A stretch of DNA of 64,000 nucleotides from Salegentibacter sp. R32 (GTDB taxonomy: Bacteria > Bacteroidota > Bacteroidia > Flavobacteriales > Flavobacteriaceae), in NCBI RefSeq assembly GCF_008692195.1, contig NZ_RXOM01000017.1, forward strand, positions 1 to 64,000. The letters run 5' to 3'. This document shows, piece after piece, positions 25,078 through 32,495 of this stretch. The notes beneath the pieces were generated by a model. That model was given only the letters and a program-made list of their open reading frames with translations. It searched no databases and was not told the DNA's origin. Each line of letters starts with the position of its first letter. The stretch's first letter is position 1. The position numbers and the translations under genes were made by a program.

Positions 25078-25307
25078 TATTCATCTTTTAGATTTTCAAT
25101 AGATTCTTTATTCCCAGCTTTTCCAAAAGTGTCTCTGAATCTTGGGCCATCATTGAACTTATCTCTCCAATTACTAAAATGATTTTCGTGTGATTTAAAA
25201 TTAATAGATAGTTCGCCTACCAGATCAGCATCAAGCTCATTGATTTTTTTTAATAATTCATTTCTGTAGCTGGAAATAATGTCCTGTAATTTTTCTTCTC
25301 TAGTCAT
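25077..25307 (-). CDS. RiPP precursor peptide with three aromatic-x-Asp triplets
   Basis: 76 residues. A helical leader (MTREEKLQDIISSYRNELLK) is followed by a core with W47-R-D49, F51-N-D53 and F57-R-D59 inside 13 residues, then GKAGNKESIENLKDE. Three-residue cyclophane maturases act on an aromatic residue and the third residue of such triplets, so this is a natural substrate for the coupled radical SAM enzyme, whose ATG overlaps its stop by one base. No cleavage site, peptidase or transporter is evident nearby. A stem-loop and a boundary box lie directly upstream. Confidence that it is translated is high from coupling; the ring positions are inferred. Confidence 0.8.
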   Translation of the reverse strand: MTREEKLQDIISSYRNELLKKINELDADLVGELSINFKSHENHFSNWRDKFNDGPRFRDTFGKAGNKESIENLKDE

Positions 25308-25609
25308 TATATATTTGTTTTATGTTAATTATGCCTAACATGTGAACAAACACAAAACGTTTATTTACACTCTATCTAAAAGTCAATAATAAATAAATAC
25401 TTTGGTTTGTTATTTTTGTTAATTGATAGTCAATTAATTACGTTTAAAATTAACAATTTTTTGTATAGGTTTCAAAAAATTGTTAACTATTTATATAATT
25501 TAAGCAGTACTGTTTACGTTGTTTAGTAAGCAAGGCCTGATACAGTAAGGGATTGGCATCCTATAAAAATAAAAACTAACTTACGGTATCAATTATAAAT
25601 TTAAAGCTT
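25308..25609. promoter_or_regulatory. Divergent control region between the RiPP precursor and the HTH gene
   Basis: 302 nt, no ORF. It contains box ATGCCTAACA (25331-25340), stem-loop g (25342-25370) and long A/T inverted stretches around 25440-25500 (AACAATTTTTTG facing CAAAAAATTGTT, a 12-bp hairpin). That hairpin could be a regulator site or a terminator. Minus-strand sequence around the stem-loop resembles the same zone before the DUF4157 gene. Confidence 0.5.
25342..25370 (-). promoter_or_regulatory. Stem-loop of the recurrent family (copy g)
   Basis: GTGAACAAAC (25342-25351) faces GTTTATTTACAC (25359-25370). It shares with copy f the outer GTG/CAC and the flanking minus-strand TAGAT-x-x-AGTGTAAATAAAC. 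It lies 35 nt upstream of the precursor gene. Confidence 0.5.
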
Positions 25610-25903
25610 ATGAAAGACCCTCGTAAAAAGGGAGAAGGAAGAACGGAGAAAAACCATACCTCCCAACCTCATAAAGCCCCACTTCCGGTAGTTCCCGCTG
25701 CCGACGATATTATGACAGAACAAGAAGTAGCCCAACTCTTTGATGTGACTAAGCGTACCATTGCCCGTTGGGTAGAGCAGAAAATACTGCCCAGTGTAAA
25801 AATAGGGCGCAGCCGCTTGTTTTCCCGCCAGATAGTATTGCATTTGCTATACCGTAAGATGGTCCGTTCCCATAGTCTCTATAATCAAAAAAAGGACATT
25901 TAA
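25610..25903 (+). CDS. Excisionase/AlpA-type HTH protein
   Basis: 97 residues. Residues 36-90 form a winged or MerR-like helix-turn-helix (HTH_17): MTEQEVAQLFDVTKRTIARW, then VEQKILPSVKIGRSRLFSRQ. The first 35 residues are basic and proline rich (KDPRKKGEGRTEKN), and Met35 is an alternative start that would give the usual ~63-residue excisionase. Such proteins direct excision of mobile elements or regulate operons. No integrase is in the window. Decayed copies of the first codons and leader of this gene are found at 12947-12985, showing it belongs to a repeated module of this accessory region. Confidence 0.75.
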   Translation: MKDPRKKGEGRTEKNHTSQPHKAPLPVVPAADDIMTEQEVAQLFDVTKRTIARWVEQKILPSVKIGRSRLFSRQIVLHLLYRKMVRSHSLYNQKKDI

Positions 25904-25906
25904 ACC

Positions 25907-26059
25907 GTAGTGCATTAAGCAATTAAAATTGGTCAGTTCGAGTGATTTTGTAAAGTGAAACGAAACAAAATTGTATCGAGAACCTAATTTTAACTTCAAT
26001 TTTTATTCTCGGTACAAAAACCTTAACCGATTTTTACTTTAATTGACGGTCTTGAAGTC
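25907..26059 (-). repeat. MITE-like ~150 bp repeat, copy 2 (inverted relative to copy 1)
   Basis: The central pair TTGTATCGAGAA and TTCTCGGTACAA (one change) surrounds a ~24-base loop. Its reverse complement follows copy 1 from CTTCAAGACCGTCAATTA through TTTTTGTACCGAG to AATTGCTTAATGCAC. It begins 4 nt after the stop of the HTH gene. Confidence 0.65.
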
Positions 26060-26202
26060 AAAATGGTAAAATGCCCCAGAGGCAATTCCTTTTATAAAAA
26101 TAACAGTTAACTTGCGTTTATACGAGTTGGGTAGTGGGGTAAAATACTTGCCAAAAAGCTTGTACCGAAGCTAGACTACGGTGCCTATTCTTTTTTAACC
26201 AA

Positions 26203-26232
26203 AAAAGAACCCATACCATGTATAGGTTCTTT
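26203..26232 (-). terminator. Hairpin terminator of the DUF6266 gene
   Basis: AAAGAACCCATA and TATAGGTTCTTT form a stem with one bulged position, followed on the minus strand by a T-rich run; it lies 20 nt past the stop. Confidence 0.6.
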
Positions 26233-26252
26233 AAAAAGTGGGGAAACAATCC

Positions 26253-26894
26253 TTAAGGCAAGGTAATACTGCCCAGGTAACTGCTGGTTGCCACCAATTC
26301 CTCACTTTCTGAGATAAATGTGGCCCAGCCTTCTACGTCATCACCTCCAAAATAGCCCGGTAAGGTAAAGTCTACGCCTTCCCCGTCCCGGTTGGCTGCC
26401 GCGTCAAACATTTCAAACTCACCCGTTGCGGGGCTATAAAACACCGCATACAAGGCATCGTTGGCAGTGGCCAGACCTTGGTCGCTGTTGTCTTCCCAAG
26501 CAAGGGCGACCTGGGTTCCCGTTCCTGCCGTTAGGCCGGGCGATTGCAATCCGGGCAAATCGCCCTTGCTAATAAGCACCTCCGGATAATTCATTTCATA
26601 GGTATCACCCACGGCCGTGATAGCGTTTTTTAAATGATAGCCCACGGCTTCATTTAAGCGTGACTTTGGGTTTTGGGGAATCCCAAAATACTTGCCCACA
26701 ATACTTTTAATGGGCGTTAAAAACTGGATGACCAACGAGAAGCGTTCCCGTTGCGCGAGTTGTAGGGTAGTAGGTGTTTTACCACTAGCGGTGGGCAAGC
26801 TGCGCATGACATCTTTGCCTCGCCATTTGGCCCCGACTACCGTACCGACCTTGCCGGAAAAACCGCCCAAGATCCCTTTGCTAATAGTTGCCAT
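26253..26894 (-). CDS. DUF6266 family protein
   Basis: 213 residues from MATISKGILGGFSGKVGTVV (ATG at 26894). A longer frame to 27023 would add 43 residues encoded by the ten-bp phased repeats and an A/T leader, so I reject that extension. The N-terminus GGFSGKVGTVVGAKWRGKDV and the following ASGKTPTTLQLAQRERF are diagnostic of DUF6266, a Bacteroidota family of unknown function present in many paralogues; the C-terminal half has the beta-rich PGLTAGTGTQVALAWEDNSD and AVFYSPATGEFEM. Base composition is clearly G+C-richer than neighbours, suggesting a different history. It resembles phage-like or structural small proteins but no role is known. Confidence 0.9.
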   Translation of the reverse strand: MATISKGILGGFSGKVGTVVGAKWRGKDVMRSLPTASGKTPTTLQLAQRERFSLVIQFLTPIKSIVGKYFGIPQNPKSRLNEAVGYHLKNAITAVGDTYEMNYPEVLISKGDLPGLQSPGLTAGTGTQVALAWEDNSDQGLATANDALYAVFYSPATGEFEMFDAAANRDGEGVDFTLPGYFGGDDVEGWATFISESEELVATSSYLGSITLP

Positions 26895-26960
26895 AATAAA
26901 AAAATTAAAGTTAATATACTTAAAAGTAAGGGCCGTTAGGCTTATCCTCCAAACAGATGT

Positions 26961-27030
26961 CTGCAATTGTCCATAATTGTCTGTAATTGTCCAAAATTGT
27001 CCACTTTTGTCCATAATTGTCATTAATTGT
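26961..27030. repeat. Seven ten-bp phased repeats ending in TTGT
   Basis: Consecutive decamers, in plus-strand order: CTGCAATTGT, CCATAATTGT, CTGTAATTGT, CCAAAATTGT, CCACTTTTGT, CCATAATTGT, CATTAATTGT. The period is exactly ten, close to one DNA turn, and all lie 67-136 nt upstream of the DUF6266 start. They could be iteron-like binding sites or simple slippage repeats. Confidence 0.75.
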
Positions 27031-27058
27031 CAATTTTCAGTGATTTAGTAGGGGTTTT

Positions 27059-27091
27059 GTTCGGGTCTCGTTCGGGTCTTGTTCGGGTGGG
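27059..27091. repeat. Three 11-bp direct repeats
   Basis: GTTCGGGTCTC, GTTCGGGTCTT, GTTCGGGTGGG in tandem. They are much G+C-richer than the surroundings and lie directly after the ten-bp array. Confidence 0.7.
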
Positions 27092-27435
27092 CTTTGGTAA
27101 AATGGAACTTTTACCGAAGGATTGCCGAAGGAAGGTAGTAGAAGAGTGGGAGGGATAAAGCTGACCCTTCGGCTCAGGGTGATATTTGAAGTTGAAGTTG
27201 AAGTCCTGGATATTGTTTCCAACTTCCTGCTTCCCTCTTCTAACTTCCATCTTCCTGCTTCTATCTTCCTAACTCCTACAACCTATTCCCTAAAACCTTT
27301 TGAAACCACCCCGCCCGTTGGGCACCCCTCCTTAAAAGTAGGGAAACAGTTGGTTTGAAATTAACCCCTCAACTCTGCTCAGGGTGACATTCGAAATTGA
27401 AGTTGAAGTTATGAAAGAGATTATATTTCAAATTT

Positions 27436-27485
27436 TTATAATTAAAAAAATAAAAATGTCGTGGGTAAGAAAACCCACGACATTT
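27436..27485 (-). terminator. Strong intrinsic terminator of the T9SS repeat-protein gene
   Basis: AAATGTCGTGGGT (27454-27466) pairs perfectly with ACCCACGACATTT (27473-27485), 13 bp with a six-base loop. The minus-strand continuation is T-rich (TTTTTATTTTTTT). It lies 25 nt past the stop at 27511. Confidence 0.9.
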
Positions 27486-27510
27486 ACAAAGCAGATGGAT
27501 CAAATTTAGG

Positions 27511-30500
27511 TTACTTTTTCACTAAACGTTTAACGCTAATTGACTTTTGGGTATATATTTTTAATATATACATACCATTGGCTAATTCTGCTAAGGATAA
27601 GCTATATTGATTTTTTTGGATGGGTAAGGTTTTAATTAATCTTCCATTTAAAGAGTATAGTTTAATTTGCTGAATAATTGAATTCGTATCTATATGAACT
27701 TGATTATTCGTAGGATTTGGGTAAATAGTTATTGCTAAATCCTTATTATCACTAGATAGTCCTAAGGCTTCAATTGTGAATGGTATAGAAGAACTTTCAC
27801 TATTTAAAGAGCCACAATCACTAGATAAGTATAAGACATAATTTCCTTTTTCTACTCCTGATAAATTTAGTGTATGATGCCCCACCGTTACTTGCCCTTG
27901 ATGTAAAATTTTATTTTCATCTTTAGGATCATCATTTTTATGGACGAGTAACCATTTGTAAAATAAAATATTACTAGTTTCATTAGGTTCTATCCAAGAT
28001 ATAGCTACATTACCTTCATAAATATTCTCAACTTTTAAAGAAATCGGTTCCTCACAACTTTCTTCCTGTGTAGAAAAATCAAACGGGGAGGTCCATTGGC
28101 TAGAATTATTTGCGCAATTAGATTTTATATAGAAACTGTAATTGGTAGTGGGAGTTAAGCCTGTTATGTTTACGTTTGAATTTCCAGCAGCAATGGTTCC
28201 GTTCTGAATTGCAGTGTTCAAATCGGGAGTATTACCTTGTGGCATGAGTAGCCATTCATATCCGTTACTAGCATCTGCAGAGGCTGTAAAACTAATATTG
28301 GCTGTTGTAGTAGTCGCCTGGTTTGCCACTAATGCGGTTGGCGCTTCACAAGTTTCTGCCAGTGTAGAAAAATCCAATACAGTTGACCATTGACTTGTTG
28401 TTGTAGTACAATTAGATTTTATATATAAACTATAACCTGTATTGGGGGTTAAGCCTGTTATGTTTACGTTTGAATTTCCAGCAGCAATGGTTCCGTTCTG
28501 AATTGCAGTGTTCAAATCGGGAGTATTACCTTGCGGCATGAGCAACCATTCATATCCGTTACTAGCATCTGCAGAGGCTGTAAAACTAATATTGGCTATT
28601 GTAGTAGTCGCCTGGTTTATCACTAATGCGGTTGGCGCTTCACAAGTTTCTGCCAGTGTAGAAAAATCCAATACAGTTGACCATTGACTTGTTGTTGTAG
28701 TACAATCAGATTTTATATATAAACTATAACCTGTATTGGGGGTTAAGCCTGTTATGTTTACGTTTGAATTTCCGGTAGCAATGGTTCCGTTCTGAATGGC
28801 AGTGTTCAAATCGGGAGTATTACCTTGCGGCATGAGCAACCATTCATATCCGTTACTGGCATCTGCAGAGGCTGTAAAATTAATATTAGCTGTTGTAGTG
28901 GTCGCCTGATTTAAAATTAATGCGGTTGGCGCATCACATGGAGCGGGTTGGGCATAAATACAACGTATCGAGGCCCCTTGCTCTCGATATCCTCCAGCAG
29001 ACGCATTAACAATAAAATCGCTATAATAAACATATTTGGCAAAATCTGAATTTGAGCTGGGGGTTTTACTCCAATAATATCCTTTTGCACCATCATTGTA
29101 TATTCCATTTGAACCGCGTGCTCCAGCCACAGTTAGTTTTAAATTGCTTGAAAAAGCAGATGGAATATCAGTAATATTTTCAGCAGTAATAACCGCTTGC
29201 CATTCTTGTTCAGTTGGTAGACGCCAATTATCCCCTAATTCTTTACAAGGGTCACATCCATTGGTGGAAGTTACGTCGGTTGGGGTTTCAGCTTCCCAAG
29301 TATCACTACTAGCTCCATTTTTCCACCAGGAAGGTGTAGTTGAATAAAATTCAGAAGTACCTCCATTTAAACCGATTGGATTATTTGGGTTGAGAGTAGT
29401 TGTAGATATCGAAGAATTTCTAAGTTGATGACCGTCATCCCAACGCCCCCATTGAAACAAATCACCAAAAGCATCTGTATCTGTAGCTGTTGAAGCAATT
29501 TGCTTACTTCCTAGGTTTTGCTGAAGCCATACGTTACCATCTGCTGCACGAACGCTAGTATATTCAACAGTATTGCCTTGGTAAGTAAAACTAATACATT
29601 CTGTGTCTCCTACTGTTGTTCCCGGGAGATCTCCATTGCATTGGTTAGGGTCTAATTTATTTTCATAAACTTTTGTTATGGCATTCATTTTAGTATCGAG
29701 CCCAGTTAATACCAAATCAAGATCACCATCTATGTCAATATCAAACCAATCACTTGAACTAATATAGGTGCCACTGAGATTATTAGTAGAAGTAGGGTTT
29801 AATGTAAAACTTCCATTGGTATTAGTATATAATATTGCGTGAGCATCATTATTTGTATCGGTTCCTGTGAGGAAGATATCCATTAATCCATCATTGTTAT
29901 AATCAATAAAATCAGCGACCCCCCAATAAAGTTGTTTTAAATTAATTGTATTATCAATACTAAAGTTGCCTTGCCCATCATTATTATAAATAGCCGTATA
30001 TGGCATATATGAGGTATTGAAGCCTGTCATGAGAATATCTAAATCTCCATCATTATCATAATCTCCAGCATTTGTTGCCGAAAAGTAAATTCCTGGTAAT
30101 CCTGCAGAGGTTTGTTCTGAAAAATAAGCATTTCCGTTATTTAAATATAGTTTAGTGTCAGGAGTGGCACTATCATTAAATCCAGTAAGAAGCACATCAG
30201 GATAACTGTCATTGTTAGCATCAAATATGGTAATATCTCCATAGGTATTACCAAAAAAAGGAGTTGTTTCTTCTACAAAATTCTCATTTCCGTCATTGAT
30301 GTATAGCTTAGCGATATAGGAAAATCCCTGCATACCTGTTATAATAAAATCGTCATAACCATCTCCATCAAAATCCTTCACACGTAATTTTCCAGTAGTA
30401 ATCCCAGGATGGGGTAATATTTTTTGGGTAAATTGATCTGAGCCATCATTAATGTACAGATGAATAACCTCATTGTCATTTAAATCGGCACCAGTAACTA

Positions 30501-30804
30501 TAAAATCAGTATATCCATCTTTATTTACATCAATTCTGTCGACAGATGCATAACCAAATTGTTCAATTGTTATGGATAATGGAGAATGATTACCATTTAA
30601 AAATAAATGTCCTCCCGCGGTATTGTTGTAGTTCTCATCATAGCCAGCCATTATAAGTTGCGTTCCGGCTACAGTGTAAGAAGGGATCCATTTGGCTTCT
30701 CCGTAAATGAGGCCTTGTAGATTAGCTATTTCATCAAATTGCTGAGCGTATATATTAAAGCAAATCAAGGCAATAATAAACTGCAAAATGTTCTTATTTT
30801 TCAT
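27511..30804 (-). CDS. T9SS-exported FG-GAP/FISUMP/fibronectin-III repeat protein
   Basis: 1097 residues. Signal peptide to about 20 (MKNKNILQFIIALICFNIYA). Six FG-GAP/VCBS repeats (about 25-385) each with a calcium-type loop, e.g. DVNKDGYTDF, DFDGDGYDDF, DYDNDGDLDI, DIDIDGDLDL. A FISUMP (Fibrobacter major paralogous) domain at about 405-620 with GNVWLQQNLGSKQIA, WRLPTEQEWQAVI and YYWSKTPSS. Three 98-residue fibronectin-III repeats that are nearly identical (623-916), a fourth diverged FN3 (917-1010), and a T9SS sorting domain (ITIYPNPTNNQ to VKRLVKK). The protein is presumably cell-surface attached and may bind cells or polysaccharide; no catalytic domain is seen. The near-identity of the FN3 copies means recent duplication. 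It stands alone with its own terminator. Confidence 0.93.
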   Translation of the reverse strand: MKNKNILQFIIALICFNIYAQQFDEIANLQGLIYGEAKWIPSYTVAGTQLIMAGYDENYNNTAGGHLFLNGNHSPLSITIEQFGYASVDRIDVNKDGYTDFIVTGADLNDNEVIHLYINDGSDQFTQKILPHPGITTGKLRVKDFDGDGYDDFIITGMQGFSYIAKLYINDGNENFVEETTPFFGNTYGDITIFDANNDSYPDVLLTGFNDSATPDTKLYLNNGNAYFSEQTSAGLPGIYFSATNAGDYDNDGDLDILMTGFNTSYMPYTAIYNNDGQGNFSIDNTINLKQLYWGVADFIDYNNDGLMDIFLTGTDTNNDAHAILYTNTNGSFTLNPTSTNNLSGTYISSSDWFDIDIDGDLDLVLTGLDTKMNAITKVYENKLDPNQCNGDLPGTTVGDTECISFTYQGNTVEYTSVRAADGNVWLQQNLGSKQIASTATDTDAFGDLFQWGRWDDGHQLRNSSISTTTLNPNNPIGLNGGTSEFYSTTPSWWKNGASSDTWEAETPTDVTSTNGCDPCKELGDNWRLPTEQEWQAVITAENITDIPSAFSSNLKLTVAGARGSNGIYNDGAKGYYWSKTPSSNSDFAKYVYYSDFIVNASAGGYREQGASIRCIYAQPAPCDAPTALILNQATTTTANINFTASADASNGYEWLLMPQGNTPDLNTAIQNGTIATGNSNVNITGLTPNTGYSLYIKSDCTTTTSQWSTVLDFSTLAETCEAPTALVINQATTTIANISFTASADASNGYEWLLMPQGNTPDLNTAIQNGTIAAGNSNVNITGLTPNTGYSLYIKSNCTTTTSQWSTVLDFSTLAETCEAPTALVANQATTTTANISFTASADASNGYEWLLMPQGNTPDLNTAIQNGTIAAGNSNVNITGLTPTTNYSFYIKSNCANNSSQWTSPFDFSTQEESCEEPISLKVENIYEGNVAISWIEPNETSNILFYKWLLVHKNDDPKDENKILHQGQVTVGHHTLNLSGVEKGNYVLYLSSDCGSLNSESSSIPFTIEALGLSSDNKDLAITIYPNPTNNQVHIDTNSIIQQIKLYSLNGRLIKTLPIQKNQYSLSLAELANGMYILKIYTQKSISVKRLVKK
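28057..28938 (-). repeat. Three tandem 294-bp repeats encoding FN3 domains
   Basis: The codons for the conserved Cys at 28936-28938, 28642-28644, 28348-28350 and 28054-28056 are spaced exactly 294 bp. The first three units are almost identical at DNA level; the unit past 28056 is diverged. Confidence 0.9.
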
Positions 30805-30928
30805 AAACTATTTGTTTTTATTTAGACTGGTTCAAAACTAAATAGTTTGTATTCGCTATAGATGAGTTAAAATCGATGAACATTATCGCAAAAAACGATT
30901 GGATATGTAAAAAGAAGTGATCAAAGGT

Positions 30929-31828
30929 CTAATGTTTTTCCAAGCTGCTAATGATCTCTGATTTAATAACTTTAATGAGTCGTTCTTTTTGAAAGAACCG
31001 CGGGCTTATAAAACTAACCTGTTGCTTCATTAATGGATGTTTAATGAACTTTATTCGGTTTTTTTTGTAATGAGGTAAAAAATGAAGCATGGTTTTAGGG
31101 AATAGACTTAATCCTCCCGAGTAGTCGATTATTTTGCGAATGGTTTCTAACGATCCTTTTGAAAAGTAATATGATTTTGTGCTGCATAAATTTTTATCAT
31201 TGGTCTCGTTTATGAAATGTTGCCTAAATAATCCGGTTAAATCATGATGAAAGGTTATTTCATCAAAGGGGATTTCGTGAAATTGTACGATATCTTGAGT
31301 AAATAAGTAATGATTTGGACTTACATATAAAATGAACTCTTCTTCGTATAAAAAAGATTCATAATATCCTGAATTTTTTAATGAGTTTATTCCAATAGCT
31401 CCATCTAATTGATGAGTAGCTAGCATCTCATCAAGTTCGTGGTTTCCTACTTCATTAATCGAAAGTTGAATACTGGGATACTTTGTGGCAATTTTATCTA
31501 TAAATAAGGGTAAAATATATGGAGCTAAACCAGATAAAAGCCCTAAGGTAAATTTTCCTTCAGGGAGATTATCTTTCTTTTTGGCAGTCACTGAAAATTC
31601 ATCTGCTTTATGCAATAATTCCTGAGCGAGTAACATAAGTTCTTTTCCTTTATCGGTGGTTTCAACCGGCGTGCGAGAACGATCAAAAATAATTGTATTA
31701 AACTCCAACTCTAAGCGTTGTACTTCTTTGCTTAGAGTAGATTGTGCAATTTGGCAATGATCTGCAGCTCTTGTAAAGTTTTTAAACCGATCAATAGCAA
31801 TGATATAACGTAATTGGTTAAAATTCAT
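30929..31828 (-). CDS. LysR-family transcriptional regulator
   Basis: 299 residues. N-terminal winged HTH (MNFNQLRYIIAIDRFKNFTR, HCQIAQSTLSKEVQRLELEF, RSRTPVETTDKGKELMLLAQ; residues 1-66) and a substrate-binding domain (about 87-299) with FTLGLLSGLAPYILPLFIDK. Phe-x-Gln-Leu-Arg-Tyr and the loop of the effector domain place it near the OxyR/CysB-like branch, but the OxyR cysteine pair is not evident, so I do not call it oxyR. The C-terminal region includes the SGGLSLFPKTMLHFLPHYKK stretch common in flavobacterial LysR members. No operon partner; the adjacent gene is oppositely positioned beyond a 667 nt gap. Target unknown. Confidence 0.9.
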   Translation of the reverse strand: MNFNQLRYIIAIDRFKNFTRAADHCQIAQSTLSKEVQRLELEFNTIIFDRSRTPVETTDKGKELMLLAQELLHKADEFSVTAKKKDNLPEGKFTLGLLSGLAPYILPLFIDKIATKYPSIQLSINEVGNHELDEMLATHQLDGAIGINSLKNSGYYESFLYEEEFILYVSPNHYLFTQDIVQFHEIPFDEITFHHDLTGLFRQHFINETNDKNLCSTKSYYFSKGSLETIRKIIDYSGGLSLFPKTMLHFLPHYKKNRIKFIKHPLMKQQVSFISPRFFQKERLIKVIKSEIISSLEKH

Positions 31829-32495
31829 TTCGAGTGGAAATCAGAATAAGATTGTTTTATTTGGCTTAACGAATAATCAGATATTTTTTAATGTCACGTT
31901 AAAAGGTTGAGGTGTATAATAGGCACAATCTTCTACTATTTGCTGAATATTCTTGTGGGTGTAATACAGCTTTTTTATAACTGGGTTTTTTTAATAACAA
32001 TTGCATAAGTTTTCTAGATATAAAATTATTTCTTAAGGTATAAGTGCATTGATTGTACTTATATTAATTGTTTACAAAGCTAATTATTTATATTTAATCT
32101 AAATAAACTTTTTTATGCTATGAAATGTTTTAGTGTTACAATTTTGTAAACTCAATAGTGAGTATAGTAGACCAACTAATTTAGTAAAATAGGTAACTAG
32201 CGAATAAACATATGATTAAACAATCTTGGAAATGATAAGCTTAAAAGAGACGCATATTTTTAGAAAATGGTCTTACCAAATAAAATATATCAAAGTCTTA
32301 AATAATTTTAATATCTCTTGATAACCTTATTATGAAATAGAATTTTCTACAGGTATTTTTCAACTAACACACGAAAAAACAAGAATTAATAGAAGAGGGA
32401 ATCGTTTATCGTCAAGAAACATCTGTGCGAAATATTTAACTTGTTGAGGCATTTTTGATCACTTGAGAAAATTGGAGTTAAAACAGTAAAATAAA
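31829..32495. other. 667 nt gap with one possible decayed regulator fragment
   Basis: No intact ORF. Around 32352-32437 the plus strand encodes, across one frameshift, FQLTHEK then QELIEEGIVYRQETSV, resembling the recognition-helix end of an HxlR-type regulator. The rest is A/T-rich and I see nothing in it. Confidence 0.5.
32352..32437 (+). pseudogene. Possible HxlR-type regulator remnant
   Basis: The frame CAA GAA TTA ATA GAA GAG GGA reads QELIEEGIVYRQETSVRNI, like the LKELEEDGIV-x-R segment of HxlR proteins. The upstream FQLTHEK lies in another frame and stops follow. Very short, hence tentative. Confidence 0.25.

Larger units (their letters stand above)
25904..26252. other. Intergenic region: MITE-like copy 2 and a terminator
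   Basis: 349 nt without a gene. 25907-26059 is the inverted second copy of the ~150 bp element at 4494-4648. 26203-26232 is a hairpin beyond the DUF6266 gene. In between, 26060-26200, I see nothing recognisable. Confidence 0.65.
27024..27510. other. Intergenic stretch between DUF6266 and the T9SS repeat protein
   Basis: 487 nt. Apart from the end of the phased repeats it holds three 11-bp repeats of GTTCGGGTCT-like sequence (27059-27091), two copies of a GCTCAGGGTGA element (27172-27182 and 27376-27386, each followed by a GAAGTTGAAGTT stretch) and a terminator (27436-27485). The overlapping ORFs are not supported. Confidence 0.6.

Noticed and set aside
25601-25843. Minus-strand ORF over the excisionase-like gene
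   Set aside because: A shadow of a recognisable HTH gene on the plus strand.
26895-27023. N-terminal extension of the DUF6266 protein
   Set aside because: It is encoded by the ten-bp repeat array and A/T leader; the family start is MATISKG at 26894.
27122-27358. ORFs in the gap upstream of the DUF6266 gene
   Set aside because: Composed of short repeats and intergenic elements, with overlapping frames on both strands and no domain.
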